From an uncultured bacterium (lineage in GTDB: Bacteria; Verrucomicrobiota; Lentisphaeria; Victivallales; UBA1829), in contig CASFTV010000001.1 of NCBI GenBank assembly GCA_949297765.1, positions 62,001-126,000 on the forward strand: a stretch of 64,000 nt of DNA, written 5' to 3'. A program made the position numbers and the translations under genes. Below the pieces are notes generated by a model. The model ran no database searches, was not told the DNA's origin, and saw only the letters and a program-made list of their open reading frames with translations. Positions 35,326-44,280 of this stretch are shown in pieces (position 1 is the first letter of the stretch; each line of letters begins with the position of its first letter).

Positions 35326-37413
35326 ATGTGCGGAATGTATTTCATCGAGAATGAATTTACCCGTCTGAGCTGGGATGCGGACGGGAATCTGTTGGAAATG
35401 AGAAACCGGAAAAGCGGACGCAGCAGGGTGCGGAGTCATCGGCTTTTCCGGCTGATTCTGGAAAGACCGGGTCTGCTGGAATTTGAGGTTTTCCCCGCGG
35501 GGGGATGCCGCATCGAGACCGCGGACGGACGGGCGCGCCTCTCTTTCGAAGAGGTGGCGGATGAGGAAGGAACGCGATATCGGATTCCGACAGCGGTTAC
35601 GGCCGTGCTGGAAGAGGAGGATGTCCGATGGGAGATTGAAGTGGAAAACCGGACGGAGGAGACGGTGATCCGGGAAACGCACTGTCCGCTTCTCTCCTTT
35701 GACGACGCGGAGGGATCGCCCGCGCTGATTTCCTCGGAAAACATCTCCACCCGCTATGAGAATCTGCGCCGGACTCTTTTCGGTTCATTCAGCGCGTATA
35801 TGGCGCCGGATCATAAATACATCCGGAAAATCGGGACCTATCCCGGAATGAGTCTTTCGATGAATTTCTCTGTTCTGGATTACGGGACGGAAGGGCTGTA
35901 TCTCGGCTGTCACGATCCGGAATTTTTCATGACCACGCACGGTTTCGAACTGGAAAAGGGAGAACGTGTCAATGCGTTCATCGCCCGTTTCCCGTTTGCG
36001 AAGAGCGGAGAGAAATCGGCGGACCGGACCGTTGTCACTTCCGTCTATTCCGGGAACTGGTTCCGGGCCACGCGGAAATACCGGAAATGGGCGGACAGCT
36101 GGTACACCCCCGTTACGATGCCGGAACATGTCCGCTCCTCTCTCGGCTGGCAGCGCGTGATTATGCACCATCAGTACGGCGAGTATTTCTTTCACTATAA
36201 GGATCTTCCGCGGATTCTGGAACACGGGAAGGCTGCGGGGATCGACACCATCTTCCTCTTCGGCTGGACGCGGGAAGGAATGGATGCCGGATATCCTCAA
36301 TACACCGCCGATCCGGAATCGGGCGGTCTGGAGGAGCTGCGGAAAAATATTCTCAAGGTCCGCAGAAACGGCGGCCATGTGATCCTCTATTTCAATGGAC
36401 AGCTGATCGACACATCTTCGGACTTCTACCGGAAGGGGAACGGACAGAAAATATCGGTGAAACGGCCCGACGGGACGGAACATCGGGAATTTTACAATTT
36501 CAGCAGCACCGGAACCCTGATCCGCCAGTTCGGCAACAAGACCTTCACACTGGCCTGTCCGAGCAGCGAGGAGTGGCTCGGGATCCTGAAGGATCATGTT
36601 GATTTCGCCTGGGAGGCGGGAGCGGACGGGGTCTTTTTCGATCAGCTCGGCTACACCCGCTGCATGTGCGCAGATCCTTCGCACGGCCACCCGGTTCCGT
36701 TTGTCGGAATCATGAATTGCCGCAGGGAGTCTTTGAAGAAACTTTACGAATATGTGAAGAGCAAAAGTCCGGAATTTGCGCTCGGCGTGGAATATCCGGT
36801 GGATCTGGAGGCGCCCTTCTGTGATTTCGTCCACATCTGGGGGAATACGGCGCAGGTCTGGAATCCCGATTTCCGGGAGAGAGGGACACGGCCCGAATTG
36901 AAAAATCAGGCTCATCTGTTCCGTGCGGCGTTTCCCGAAGTCTATCTTTCCGACCGTGATATCCGGGACGACCGGGACGTGGTTTTCCCGGTCAACATGG
37001 CGGCTTTCTGGGGCGTACGGAGCGATGTGGAGATTTACCGCTGCCGGGCGGATCTTTCCGCGGCGCCGGTTTACAGAGCGTATCTGGGAAAAGCGAATCG
37101 CCTGCGGAACCGGTATCGGGAGCTTCTGATCAACGGAACGTTTGCCGGGCAGGAACTGCATTCCGTGGACCATCCGCTGGTGCTGAGCAACGGTTTCACG
37201 GCCGGCGACCGGCTGGCTGTGATCCTGACACAGAGTTCCGCAGAGTCGCTGGAGACGCATGTGTCGGCTCCCGGATTCGAGCTTCAGGAATTCGATTCGA
37301 TCCGGGGGGATGTCATCCGCCGCGGAGAGAGGTTCCTTCTGCCCCGGGATGCGTTTGCTGTCCTGATCTACAAAAAAATATCCTTGAACACAAACAGGAG
37401 GATGGAAGAATGA
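35326..37413 (+). CDS. DUF6259-type TIM-barrel protein, putative glycosidase
   Basis: 695 residues, no signal peptide. AAGGA precedes ATG 35326; a second ATG at 35335 is a possible start. Residues 1-240 are a beta-sandwich like GH N-terminal domains ([20 protein letters not shown]). The middle is a TIM barrel: [86 protein letters not shown] small beta domain ends it. This matches the DUF6259 group, whose activity is not established. Candidate acids are the Asp of FFDQLG and the Glu of GVEYP. First gene of an operon with a pseudopilin and a secreted glycosidase. Confidence 0.75.
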   Translation: MCGMYFIENEFTRLSWDADGNLLEMRNRKSGRSRVRSHRLFRLILERPGLLEFEVFPAGGCRIETADGRARLSFEEVADEEGTRYRIPTAVTAVLEEEDVRWEIEVENRTEETVIRETHCPLLSFDDAEGSPALISSENISTRYENLRRTLFGSFSAYMAPDHKYIRKIGTYPGMSLSMNFSVLDYGTEGLYLGCHDPEFFMTTHGFELEKGERVNAFIARFPFAKSGEKSADRTVVTSVYSGNWFRATRKYRKWADSWYTPVTMPEHVRSSLGWQRVIMHHQYGEYFFHYKDLPRILEHGKAAGIDTIFLFGWTREGMDAGYPQYTADPESGGLEELRKNILKVRRNGGHVILYFNGQLIDTSSDFYRKGNGQKISVKRPDGTEHREFYNFSSTGTLIRQFGNKTFTLACPSSEEWLGILKDHVDFAWEAGADGVFFDQLGYTRCMCADPSHGHPVPFVGIMNCRRESLKKLYEYVKSKSPEFALGVEYPVDLEAPFCDFVHIWGNTAQVWNPDFRERGTRPELKNQAHLFRAAFPEVYLSDRDIRDDRDVVFPVNMAAFWGVRSDVEIYRCRADLSAAPVYRAYLGKANRLRNRYRELLINGTFAGQELHSVDHPLVLSNGFTAGDRLAVILTQSSAESLETHVSAPGFELQEFDSIRGDVIRRGERFLLPRDAFAVLIYKKISLNTNRRMEE

Positions 37414-38192
37414 CGATGGGAATGCCTTGGATTTCAAAGAGTTCTGATTCTTTCCGGAACAACGGGAAAAGAAGAAGAGATAATTTCACGATTATAGAAT
37501 TGCTGGTCGTGATCTCTGTCATCGCGATCCTTGCTGCGCTTCTTCTGCCCGCACTGAACAGTGCGCGTTTGAAGGGGAAGGCGGTTGTCTGCGTGGGAAA
37601 TCAGAAACAGCTCGGCCAGATTTTCGGAATGTATTCCGGCGACAACAAGGATATTGTCTATGTCTACGGCGGAGGCAACATCTTCGATCCGCTCGCCTAC
37701 GACTGGGCGAGAGCTTATTATATTTATTATGACGGCCGGCATAAGAATGCTTACAGCGATCTGCTGATGACAGCCCGTTTCTGGATGTGTCCGATGAATC
37801 CCACCAATCCGGAGGATTTTGTCTCTCGCCACAGCTACGGCATGAAAAAGGATGCCTACTCCGAGGCGTGGGAAAACGGTGCTTTTCTGGTGAACGGCAC
37901 TTCGAGCGGAGTGCTTGTGACCCGGGTGAAGCAGGCAAGCCGATATTTTCTGCTGGGAGATTCGGTCTGCTTCAATTATTCGACCGCATCGTATGTGGGA
38001 AAGGGTTTTTATTATCTGTCGCTGAACAGTCACGGATTCCATCTGCGTCATTCGTCGCGGGCGAATCTGCTCTTTGTCGACGGTCATGTTGCCGCTTTGA
38101 ACGGGGGCAATCTGTATGAGATGAAAAAACTGGCGGATTCGACTCGTTTTCCTTCGACTCGCAAAGAGGACTACCGTGTGAGTTATTACTGA
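37410..38192 (+). CDS. H-X9-DG protein with pseudopilin N-terminus
   Basis: 260 residues; the ATG overlaps the DUF6259 stop and AGGAGG lies 8 bases upstream. A long 25-residue leader rich in Lys/Arg (NNGKRRRDN) precedes [20 protein letters not shown], with Glu5 at residue 30. Position -1 is Asn, not Gly. The middle contains [20 protein letters not shown]. The family's C-terminal H-X9-DG box is exact in [17 protein letters not shown]. As in the cassette at the left end, it sits immediately before a large secreted glycosidase. Role inferred as envelope-anchored accessory; function undefined. Confidence 0.85.
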   Translation: MTMGMPWISKSSDSFRNNGKRRRDNFTIIELLVVISVIAILAALLLPALNSARLKGKAVVCVGNQKQLGQIFGMYSGDNKDIVYVYGGGNIFDPLAYDWARAYYIYYDGRHKNAYSDLLMTARFWMCPMNPTNPEDFVSRHSYGMKKDAYSEAWENGAFLVNGTSSGVLVTRVKQASRYFLLGDSVCFNYSTASYVGKGFYYLSLNSHGFHLRHSSRANLLFVDGHVAALNGGNLYEMKKLADSTRFPSTRKEDYRVSYY

Positions 38193-38204
38193 GGAGGGAA
38201 AAAG

Positions 38205-41186
38205 ATGATGCGATTCGTTGTTCTGCTTGTTTTTATCGCATGTTCTCTTTCCGGAGCGGAGAATCTGTTTCGGAACAGCGATTTTTCCCGGAACAGGGAG
38301 GAGTGGATCTATGGTCAGTGGGGGAGGTTTGAGAAAGGGCGTTTTGTTGCACCGCTGGGGGAAATGACCTCGCGAGGAAAACTCCTCGGTCAGAAACTCA
38401 AGCTCAAAACCGATCATTTTTACCGGTTTCGCTGTCAGCTGAAGAACAGCAGGTCCGGGATACTCCGGATTTTTCTGCAGCAGACGACTCATCCGTATCC
38501 CTCTCTGGGACTGCGCCGGGATTTGACGCTCGCCCCGGGAACTCATTCTTTTGATATCGTCTTTCAGGCGGAGGAGGTGCCGCCGGGGAAGGAGGCGCAA
38601 TGGCTCTTCAGCTTTTCCGATCTGCCGGGCCGCAGTGAACTTTCCGGTCTGAAACTGGAGGAGTTGAAGACCCTTTCCTCTGCGATTCTTGCCCGCTCCT
38701 GGACGGTGCAGAAACTGACCCGTGTTCCGGAACGGATGGACCGCCTCCCGGATGGAAAACGTTCCTCCTGGAACCCCGGGAAGGGAGAACTGGTCCTCAA
38801 GCCGTTCCAGAGAGAGCGTTCTCTTGCGCTGATCTCCAACCGTTTCCAGTCGGCGGAGGAGGGGATTCTTCCGCTGGATTTCAGCGCGAACTGGTATTAT
38901 ACCGTCTATCTGAACGGGAAAGAGATCCGGCGCACGAGCGGGAAACGGTTGGAAACCTGTCTTCTCCCTGTCCGGAAAGGAGAAAATCTCCTGTGTGTTC
39001 TGGTGCGGGCCGGAGGAAATGGATGGAGTTTCGATGTCGGGGAGGCACGTCCTCCGCTCCGTTTCCGGGAGGGGAAGGATTGGAAAGCGTACCGGGCGTA
39101 TGGACCTTCTGTGCAGCCGGGAAGTGCGCTGGATCTTTCCGGAGAGATTCCGGTTCCCGCCGGTGCATCCGGTCCGCTTGTCGCGGGGAAAAACGGCAGT
39201 CTTGTGTTTGAAAACGCTCCGGAAAATCCGGTCCGTCTGCTGGGATTCAACGGGACCGATCTGTTCGATTCGCCTTTGTCCATTGCCGAATTCCGCGAAA
39301 AGGCAAAACGGTTTGCCCGGGAGGCCCGGCGGCAGGGATATCAGCTCTTCCGGGTGCATGGATATCTGGATCTGCTCTGCAAAGGCAGCGGTGCGGATAA
39401 GAAGATCAATCCCGAGATGCTCGAAAAATGGGACATCCTGCTTGCCGAACTGAAAAAGGAGGGGATCTATCTGCATCTGGTTCTGCTTTCCTTCGGGCTT
39501 TATTCCAATGATCCGGCCGCAAATTTCATAAACCGCGATCTTCACCGCCTGATGATGTATCTGGATGGCAAATGGGAGTATGAGCGTCTCCGTTTTGCCG
39601 CGGAGACTCTGTTCGGCCATGTCAATCCTGAAACCGGGATCGCATGGAAAGACGAACCGGCAATCGCGTTTGTCGAATATTACAATGAGCAGTCGCTCGG
39701 AATGGAGCGCGCTTCCATGGCGGTGAAACGGCATCCGGAGGCCCGCGCCGCTCTGAAACGGATGTTCGCCGAATGGCAGAAGAAAAACGGCGGAAAAGTC
39801 CTTGCGGAACTTCCGTTCGACCGTCAGGGGCCTGCCGCGAACGCCGCCGCGGAATTCTGGATGGAACGAGCCCGGAAATCCGCGGAACGCTGTGAAGCTA
39901 TTGTCCGGGATGCCGGATTCCGCCGGCTGGTGATTCCCTTCAGCTTTTCGAAACGGATCGGACATGCGGCCGCACGGTGGAGCACCGCGGATGTCGTAGA
40001 CTGCCATGCGTATTTCAACCATCCGACCGGGTCCCGGATCGCGTCCAACAGTTCGATTGAAAAAAAAGGCAATTACTGGAAGGAGAGCTGCAGTGTCCGT
40101 CTTCTGGGGCGCCCGATGAGCATCGGAGAGTACAATCACTGTTTCTGGAATCCATACCGCTATGAAATGGGGGCGCTGTTCGGCGGATACTCGGCGTTTC
40201 AGGGATTCGGAGCTCTGATGATCCATTGCAATCCGGTTCTTACCGGGGAGAACAGCGGCATTGTCAATGCGTTTACGGTGGCAACATCTCCGCTGGCCCG
40301 TGCCGCTCAGTTCCTGACCTTCTGTCTGTTCCAGCGTGGGGATGTGCGGCCGTCGCCGCATCAGACGGCCCTTGTGATTCCCGCCTCGTTCCTTGCGAAA
40401 AACCGGAATGCCGCCCGGGCCGTCCATCCGGCTCAGAGCGATATCGCCCTGCTGACGGGATTCGGACTGATTTTTCCGGATCTCCCGTCAAATCGGGAGT
40501 CGCCGACGGTGTCCCGGCCGGATTTCGCCTTCGCTCCGGACGGCGCCGCGGATATCCTTTCCACCGACTGGTTCTCCAGTGTGAACAGCGACTCCGCCGG
40601 GAAATTCAATGCGGATTCCGTTGTCCAGGCAATGAAGAAGAACGGAATCCTCCGCCCCTCCAACCGGAGCCGTCCTTCCAGAGGAATTTTCGAGAGCGAC
40701 ACGGAGGAACTGTTCCTTGACGCCGGACGCAAACTCCTGACCATTTCCACTCCGGGAACCGAAGCGGTCTGCACGCCGGCCGGTGAACAAGTCAGTCTGA
40801 GGGTTTTGAAGAATCTCGAACTTTCCGTTCCCGGGTGTGCGGCGCTCTGCTCGATCGACGGACGAAACCGCCTTGAGGAGAGCCGCCGCATGGTTCTGCT
40901 CTTCATGACCGAGGAGGCAAATTCGCACATGGTGCTTTCCGGCGATCATGAAGTCATGCGGATGCAGGGAAATCCGCCGGTTCTCTGCCGGACCGGAACG
41001 CTGAAGGCGGAGCTGATGCTGCGTGGAAAATGGAAGCTCCATGCGCTCGCTCCCGACGGATCGCGCGGAGAGGAACTGCCGCTGGAACAGACGGGAGAGA
41101 GTCTCCGGCTGAATCTGGATACGTCGGCTCTTCCCGGTGGGGCAACCGTCTTTTTCGAGCTGGTGAAGGAGGACTCCGCTTCCTGA
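38205..41186 (+). CDS. Secreted clan-A glycoside hydrolase with N-terminal CBM-like domain
   Basis: 993 residues, RBS GAGGAGGG, start ATGATG. Signal peptide MRFVVLLVFIACSLSGA. Residues 20-155 resemble a CBM4/9-type jelly roll (NLFRNSDFSRNREEWIYG). A second beta domain at about 225-290 has YYTVYLNGKEIRR. The clan-A barrel (about 335-680) has LFRVHGYLDLLCKG, AIAFVEYYNEQSLGM with probable acid/base Glu495, CHAYFNHPTG, and MSIGEYNHCFWNP with probable nucleophile Glu642. The order Asn-Glu then Glu fits GH5/GH39-like retaining enzymes. The GH family is not assigned. Exported enzyme of the AraC-linked cassette. Confidence 0.78.
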   Translation: MMRFVVLLVFIACSLSGAENLFRNSDFSRNREEWIYGQWGRFEKGRFVAPLGEMTSRGKLLGQKLKLKTDHFYRFRCQLKNSRSGILRIFLQQTTHPYPSLGLRRDLTLAPGTHSFDIVFQAEEVPPGKEAQWLFSFSDLPGRSELSGLKLEELKTLSSAILARSWTVQKLTRVPERMDRLPDGKRSSWNPGKGELVLKPFQRERSLALISNRFQSAEEGILPLDFSANWYYTVYLNGKEIRRTSGKRLETCLLPVRKGENLLCVLVRAGGNGWSFDVGEARPPLRFREGKDWKAYRAYGPSVQPGSALDLSGEIPVPAGASGPLVAGKNGSLVFENAPENPVRLLGFNGTDLFDSPLSIAEFREKAKRFAREARRQGYQLFRVHGYLDLLCKGSGADKKINPEMLEKWDILLAELKKEGIYLHLVLLSFGLYSNDPAANFINRDLHRLMMYLDGKWEYERLRFAAETLFGHVNPETGIAWKDEPAIAFVEYYNEQSLGMERASMAVKRHPEARAALKRMFAEWQKKNGGKVLAELPFDRQGPAANAAAEFWMERARKSAERCEAIVRDAGFRRLVIPFSFSKRIGHAAARWSTADVVDCHAYFNHPTGSRIASNSSIEKKGNYWKESCSVRLLGRPMSIGEYNHCFWNPYRYEMGALFGGYSAFQGFGALMIHCNPVLTGENSGIVNAFTVATSPLARAAQFLTFCLFQRGDVRPSPHQTALVIPASFLAKNRNAARAVHPAQSDIALLTGFGLIFPDLPSNRESPTVSRPDFAFAPDGAADILSTDWFSSVNSDSAGKFNADSVVQAMKKNGILRPSNRSRPSRGIFESDTEELFLDAGRKLLTISTPGTEAVCTPAGEQVSLRVLKNLELSVPGCAALCSIDGRNRLEESRRMVLLFMTEEANSHMVLSGDHEVMRMQGNPPVLCRTGTLKAELMLRGKWKLHALAPDGSRGEELPLEQTGESLRLNLDTSALPGGATVFFELVKEDSAS

Positions 41187-41194
41187 GCGGAGTC
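41172..41194. terminator. Hairpin between convergent operons, possible bidirectional terminator
   Basis: GACTCCGCT (41172-41180) pairs with AGCGGAGTC (41186-41194) across 5 bases. It overlaps the stop of the plus-strand glycosidase and lies 17 bases beyond the DUF4159 stop. No T tract. Confidence 0.35.
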
Positions 41195-41210
41195 TCCGGA
41201 ATCCTCCCCG

Positions 41211-41918
41211 TCAGTTGTACATGGAATAGACGTAGATGTTGGCGGCCATTTTCAGCGCAAAGGATCTCTGGCGCTGGGAGAAGTGGAAGCCGACCCATCC
41301 GCAGTGAAGGTCGCTGGAATTCATCAGGGCGACGAGGCGTCCTTTGTACCAGGCGCCCCAGAGTCCGTTGTTGATTCCCTGGAGATGGGCCCATTCGGTG
41401 ATGGTGTAGTAGGTGAAGAAGACGCCGTCGCTCATCGGGATTTTCCGCATTTCGATGCCCGGAAGGATTTCCCGGAGGAGGGTTTTGACGCTGTCGAAGA
41501 AGAGATCCTCCTTGATCTGACGGAGTGCCACGCAGTCGTCTACGAACAGAAAGCCGCCGCGGAGAATGTACTCCTTCAGATTGAGTTTCTGACGCATGGT
41601 CGCGTCGATTGCGCCTTTGCCGCTGAGAAAGAGAAGGGGAAAGTCGGTCATCTGGTCGAGACGGTCGATGTCGGCGATGTTCCATTCCAGCTTCATGTTC
41701 ATGGAGGTGTTCTTCCGGAGCCAGTCGACGATGATGACGTCGCCGCTCGGATGGTAGAACCAGCCGAGACTGTCTCCGCGCCGGTACCCCGTCGTCGGAA
41801 ATTTGAGTCTGGCCCAGGAGATGCGGCTGCCCCGCGCATTTTCAAAATTGTCCGCGGAATACAGCGGCGGAAGAACTGAAAGCGCAGAGAAAAGAACAAG
41901 AAGGATGACCGGTTTCAT
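41211..41918 (-). CDS. DUF4159-family exported protein
   Basis: 235 residues. Signal peptide KPVILLVLFSALSVLPPLYSA. The DUF4159 pattern is visible: RISWARLKFPTTG, DWLRKNTSMNMKLEW, FPLLFLSGKG, LRGGFLFVDDCVALRQIKED, and TITEWAHLQGINNGLWGAWY. The fold is thought to be a glutamine-amidotransferase-like Rossmann domain; the biochemical role is unknown. DUF4159 genes often sit near MoxR/DUF58 and transglutaminase-like genes. Here it is the last of three exported proteins and its ATG overlaps the stop of the transglutaminase gene. Confidence 0.82.
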   Translation of the reverse strand: MKPVILLVLFSALSVLPPLYSADNFENARGSRISWARLKFPTTGYRRGDSLGWFYHPSGDVIIVDWLRKNTSMNMKLEWNIADIDRLDQMTDFPLLFLSGKGAIDATMRQKLNLKEYILRGGFLFVDDCVALRQIKEDLFFDSVKTLLREILPGIEMRKIPMSDGVFFTYYTITEWAHLQGINNGLWGAWYKGRLVALMNSSDLHCGWVGFHFSQRQRSFALKMAANIYVYSMYN

Positions 41919-44278
41919 TTTCCGGATCCTCCGTTTGCGGCCGCGCGCAGAGAAATCCGCAGTTCATTCAGGGCTTTGCGGATCGCGGCATATTCTTCCG
42001 GTGCAATGGCGGCGGCGCCTCTGCCCGAGACAACCGCTTCGACAGTTCTGCCGTCCGAGTCAAGGCGCAGACGGACATGCTCCGTTTCGCGTTTCAGCGA
42101 ACATTTCCTGCCCGCGCATTCCACGCGGAGACGGAACTCCCAGTCGCGTCCGTCGAAGACTCTGCACGGCGACAGAATCCGCCGGGCGGAGAAGGGACGG
42201 AGAAGCTCTGTCGGAAGATCCGGCGCCGGAAGAGATTCTTTCGCATCTCCGGAGAGGTTCGCAAAAAGGGTGAACTCGGACTTTCCGCCGGCATCTCCCG
42301 CTGAAACCGTGACGTTTTCCAGTTCGGCCGCCGGAAGCACCGACTCCAGAACCGAAGCGAAAAAGTTTGTTTCCGTTTCCGGAAGGAGACGTTTCAGGCG
42401 GCTCCGGAACGTATAGTCGAACAACCCGGTGCAGCTGGTCCGGATTTCGATCCGGGAACCGTTTCGGCGGATTGTCCGTTCGAACCGCCCGGCGTCCTGC
42501 GCGGTCTTCACGGTCCGGAAGCGGACGCCCGGAGCGTCGAGGGAGAGGCCGAGCGTCCCGTGATCGCCGGGAGGAAGATCTCCGAATGGCGTAAGTCCGT
42601 CGGTCGCGTCGAGCCAGAGGTCGAGAGAGGGAAGATACACGATCATGTGGTTGAACTGCCAGGAGGGAAACTCCGGATCAATGCTCCCGCCGCGCCGGAC
42701 CAGCACCCGTTCCGCCCGGATGCCCGCCCGGGCGCACATCGCGACAAGTGCGGAGGCTTTGTCCTTGCAGTCGCCATAACGGTTGCGGATCACGTCCCCC
42801 GTGCTCTGGGGGCGGAACGCCGCCGCGCCGAGCGGGATGGTCACATAGCGCAGTCCGTTCAGAAAATCGTAAATCCGGCGGATTTTTTCCCGGTCGGTTC
42901 CCGCCCCTTTCAGCAGACGGTCGGTGAAACGTTCCGCATCGTTGTCGAGCGTCATGGCGCGGTCGGTCATCCGGCGTGCCCACGCAAGAAATTCCGTCCA
43001 CGAGGGGAGGGTGGTGATGACGATCCGGGGTGTTTCCCGGACAGCGGAGCGTTCCGGAATCAGCGGTGGAAGTTCCGGCGTTGTCAGATGGTACGTCTTG
43101 ATCCGGTAAAGTTCCGTCGCTCCGGAGGCCCGGAAGGTGTGCGCCGCAACCGGAAGTGATGTCTGAAGGGAGATGACCGCGTGAAATTCCGGAAGATGAC
43201 CGGTCGTCCGCAGGGTGCGGGAACTGGTGATTTCCAGAAGAGAGCCGGGCTGCGGCGTCGGGATCGGTCCGCGCTCGATGAGCAGAAACGTGCCGTCGGG
43301 ATGAATCAGCCGGGCGGGAACGGCCGTTTCATTCCGGGTGGGCGCAAAGCGTTCACTGCCGGCGGAGGTCCGGAAATAGATGGCGTCGCCGATCCGGATC
43401 TGGGCGGTCTTGTCGCCGTTCAGCACGGCTGTGATGTCGCGCTTCGTGTAGAAGGCCGGATAGACGCGATAGCGTTCCGCAAGTTTGCGGGCTTCGGCGA
43501 TCCTCTGTTTAGTTTCGTCGGTCGCCGGATGGAGGGTGCGTTTCCCGGAGGGGCGCGGCGGACGCGCAGCGGTGCGGGGCTTTTCCGCATTCCCGGAGTC
43601 CGCCGGTGAAACGGCGACCGTCCGCGGACGGGATGTGAATGGATGGGAGAGTTTTTCCTTTCCGTTGAAATACTGGGAATTCTCCGTGATGGCGAGTTTG
43701 TGCGATTCGTAAAACTGACGGGTCAGATCTCCGGCGCGCGTCAGATACTCCGGAAGCGCTTTCCCCGGACCAAGATCCTTCAGCGCCTGAAGAAAATAGA
43801 ACGGATAGCGCGGCGGATTGAGCTGACGGTCGGAATCGGTCGCCGAGACGAGAATCCGTCCCGGTGCGCGCAGCGCGTCAAGAAACGGCGCACTCATGGT
43901 GTTGAACAGGAAAACGGTTCCGCAGTTCCTCTTTCGGAGCAGTTCGTTCAGAGCGGATGCCGTGAGCCGACCGCCCCGCATGGAGAGCGTGACCCGCCGT
44001 CCGTTCGCGGAGCCGTGGCCGAACAGAAAAAGATCCACAGATTCCCGGTCCTTTTCTTCCGCGAGACGGGTAAATTCCGTTTTCACCTCGTCGAGGGTCC
44101 GGCAGATCCGCACTTCGGCGTTCCGATGTGTTTCATACCATCGGCCCAGCTCCGTCCGGCAGTGTTCGATTTCCTGTTCGAGTTCCGGCGATCCCGCCCG
44201 GCCGAGGATAAACAGAACCGCCGGTTTCGCCTCAAGAATGCAGGACGCAAGAAAAAGCAGCGCAATCCGGAGCAGCAT
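41915..44278 (-). CDS. Exported fusion: degenerate caspase/C13-like domain plus transglutaminase
   Basis: 787 residues. Signal peptide LLRIALLFLASCILEA. Residues 20-215 look like a caspase/legumain-type fold: DLFLFGHGSANGRR with the His (about 88), then a strand VFLFNTMSAPF where a DxCxSG-like motif would carry the Cys; here the Cys is missing. A Pro/Arg-rich linker (216-260) follows. The C-terminal half is a transglutaminase-like domain with Cys504 (NRYGDCKDKASALVAM), His544 (FNHMIVYLP) and Asp557 (LWLDATDG), so it may be active as a peptidase or cross-linker. Flanking beta regions resemble DUF3857. It lies 2 bases after the 1643-residue gene. Confidence 0.75.
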   Translation of the reverse strand: MLLRIALLFLASCILEAKPAVLFILGRAGSPELEQEIEHCRTELGRWYETHRNAEVRICRTLDEVKTEFTRLAEEKDRESVDLFLFGHGSANGRRVTLSMRGGRLTASALNELLRKRNCGTVFLFNTMSAPFLDALRAPGRILVSATDSDRQLNPPRYPFYFLQALKDLGPGKALPEYLTRAGDLTRQFYESHKLAITENSQYFNGKEKLSHPFTSRPRTVAVSPADSGNAEKPRTAARPPRPSGKRTLHPATDETKQRIAEARKLAERYRVYPAFYTKRDITAVLNGDKTAQIRIGDAIYFRTSAGSERFAPTRNETAVPARLIHPDGTFLLIERGPIPTPQPGSLLEITSSRTLRTTGHLPEFHAVISLQTSLPVAAHTFRASGATELYRIKTYHLTTPELPPLIPERSAVRETPRIVITTLPSWTEFLAWARRMTDRAMTLDNDAERFTDRLLKGAGTDREKIRRIYDFLNGLRYVTIPLGAAAFRPQSTGDVIRNRYGDCKDKASALVAMCARAGIRAERVLVRRGGSIDPEFPSWQFNHMIVYLPSLDLWLDATDGLTPFGDLPPGDHGTLGLSLDAPGVRFRTVKTAQDAGRFERTIRRNGSRIEIRTSCTGLFDYTFRSRLKRLLPETETNFFASVLESVLPAAELENVTVSAGDAGGKSEFTLFANLSGDAKESLPAPDLPTELLRPFSARRILSPCRVFDGRDWEFRLRVECAGRKCSLKRETEHVRLRLDSDGRTVEAVVSGRGAAAIAPEEYAAIRKALNELRISLRAAANGGSGK

Positions 44279-44280
44279 CG

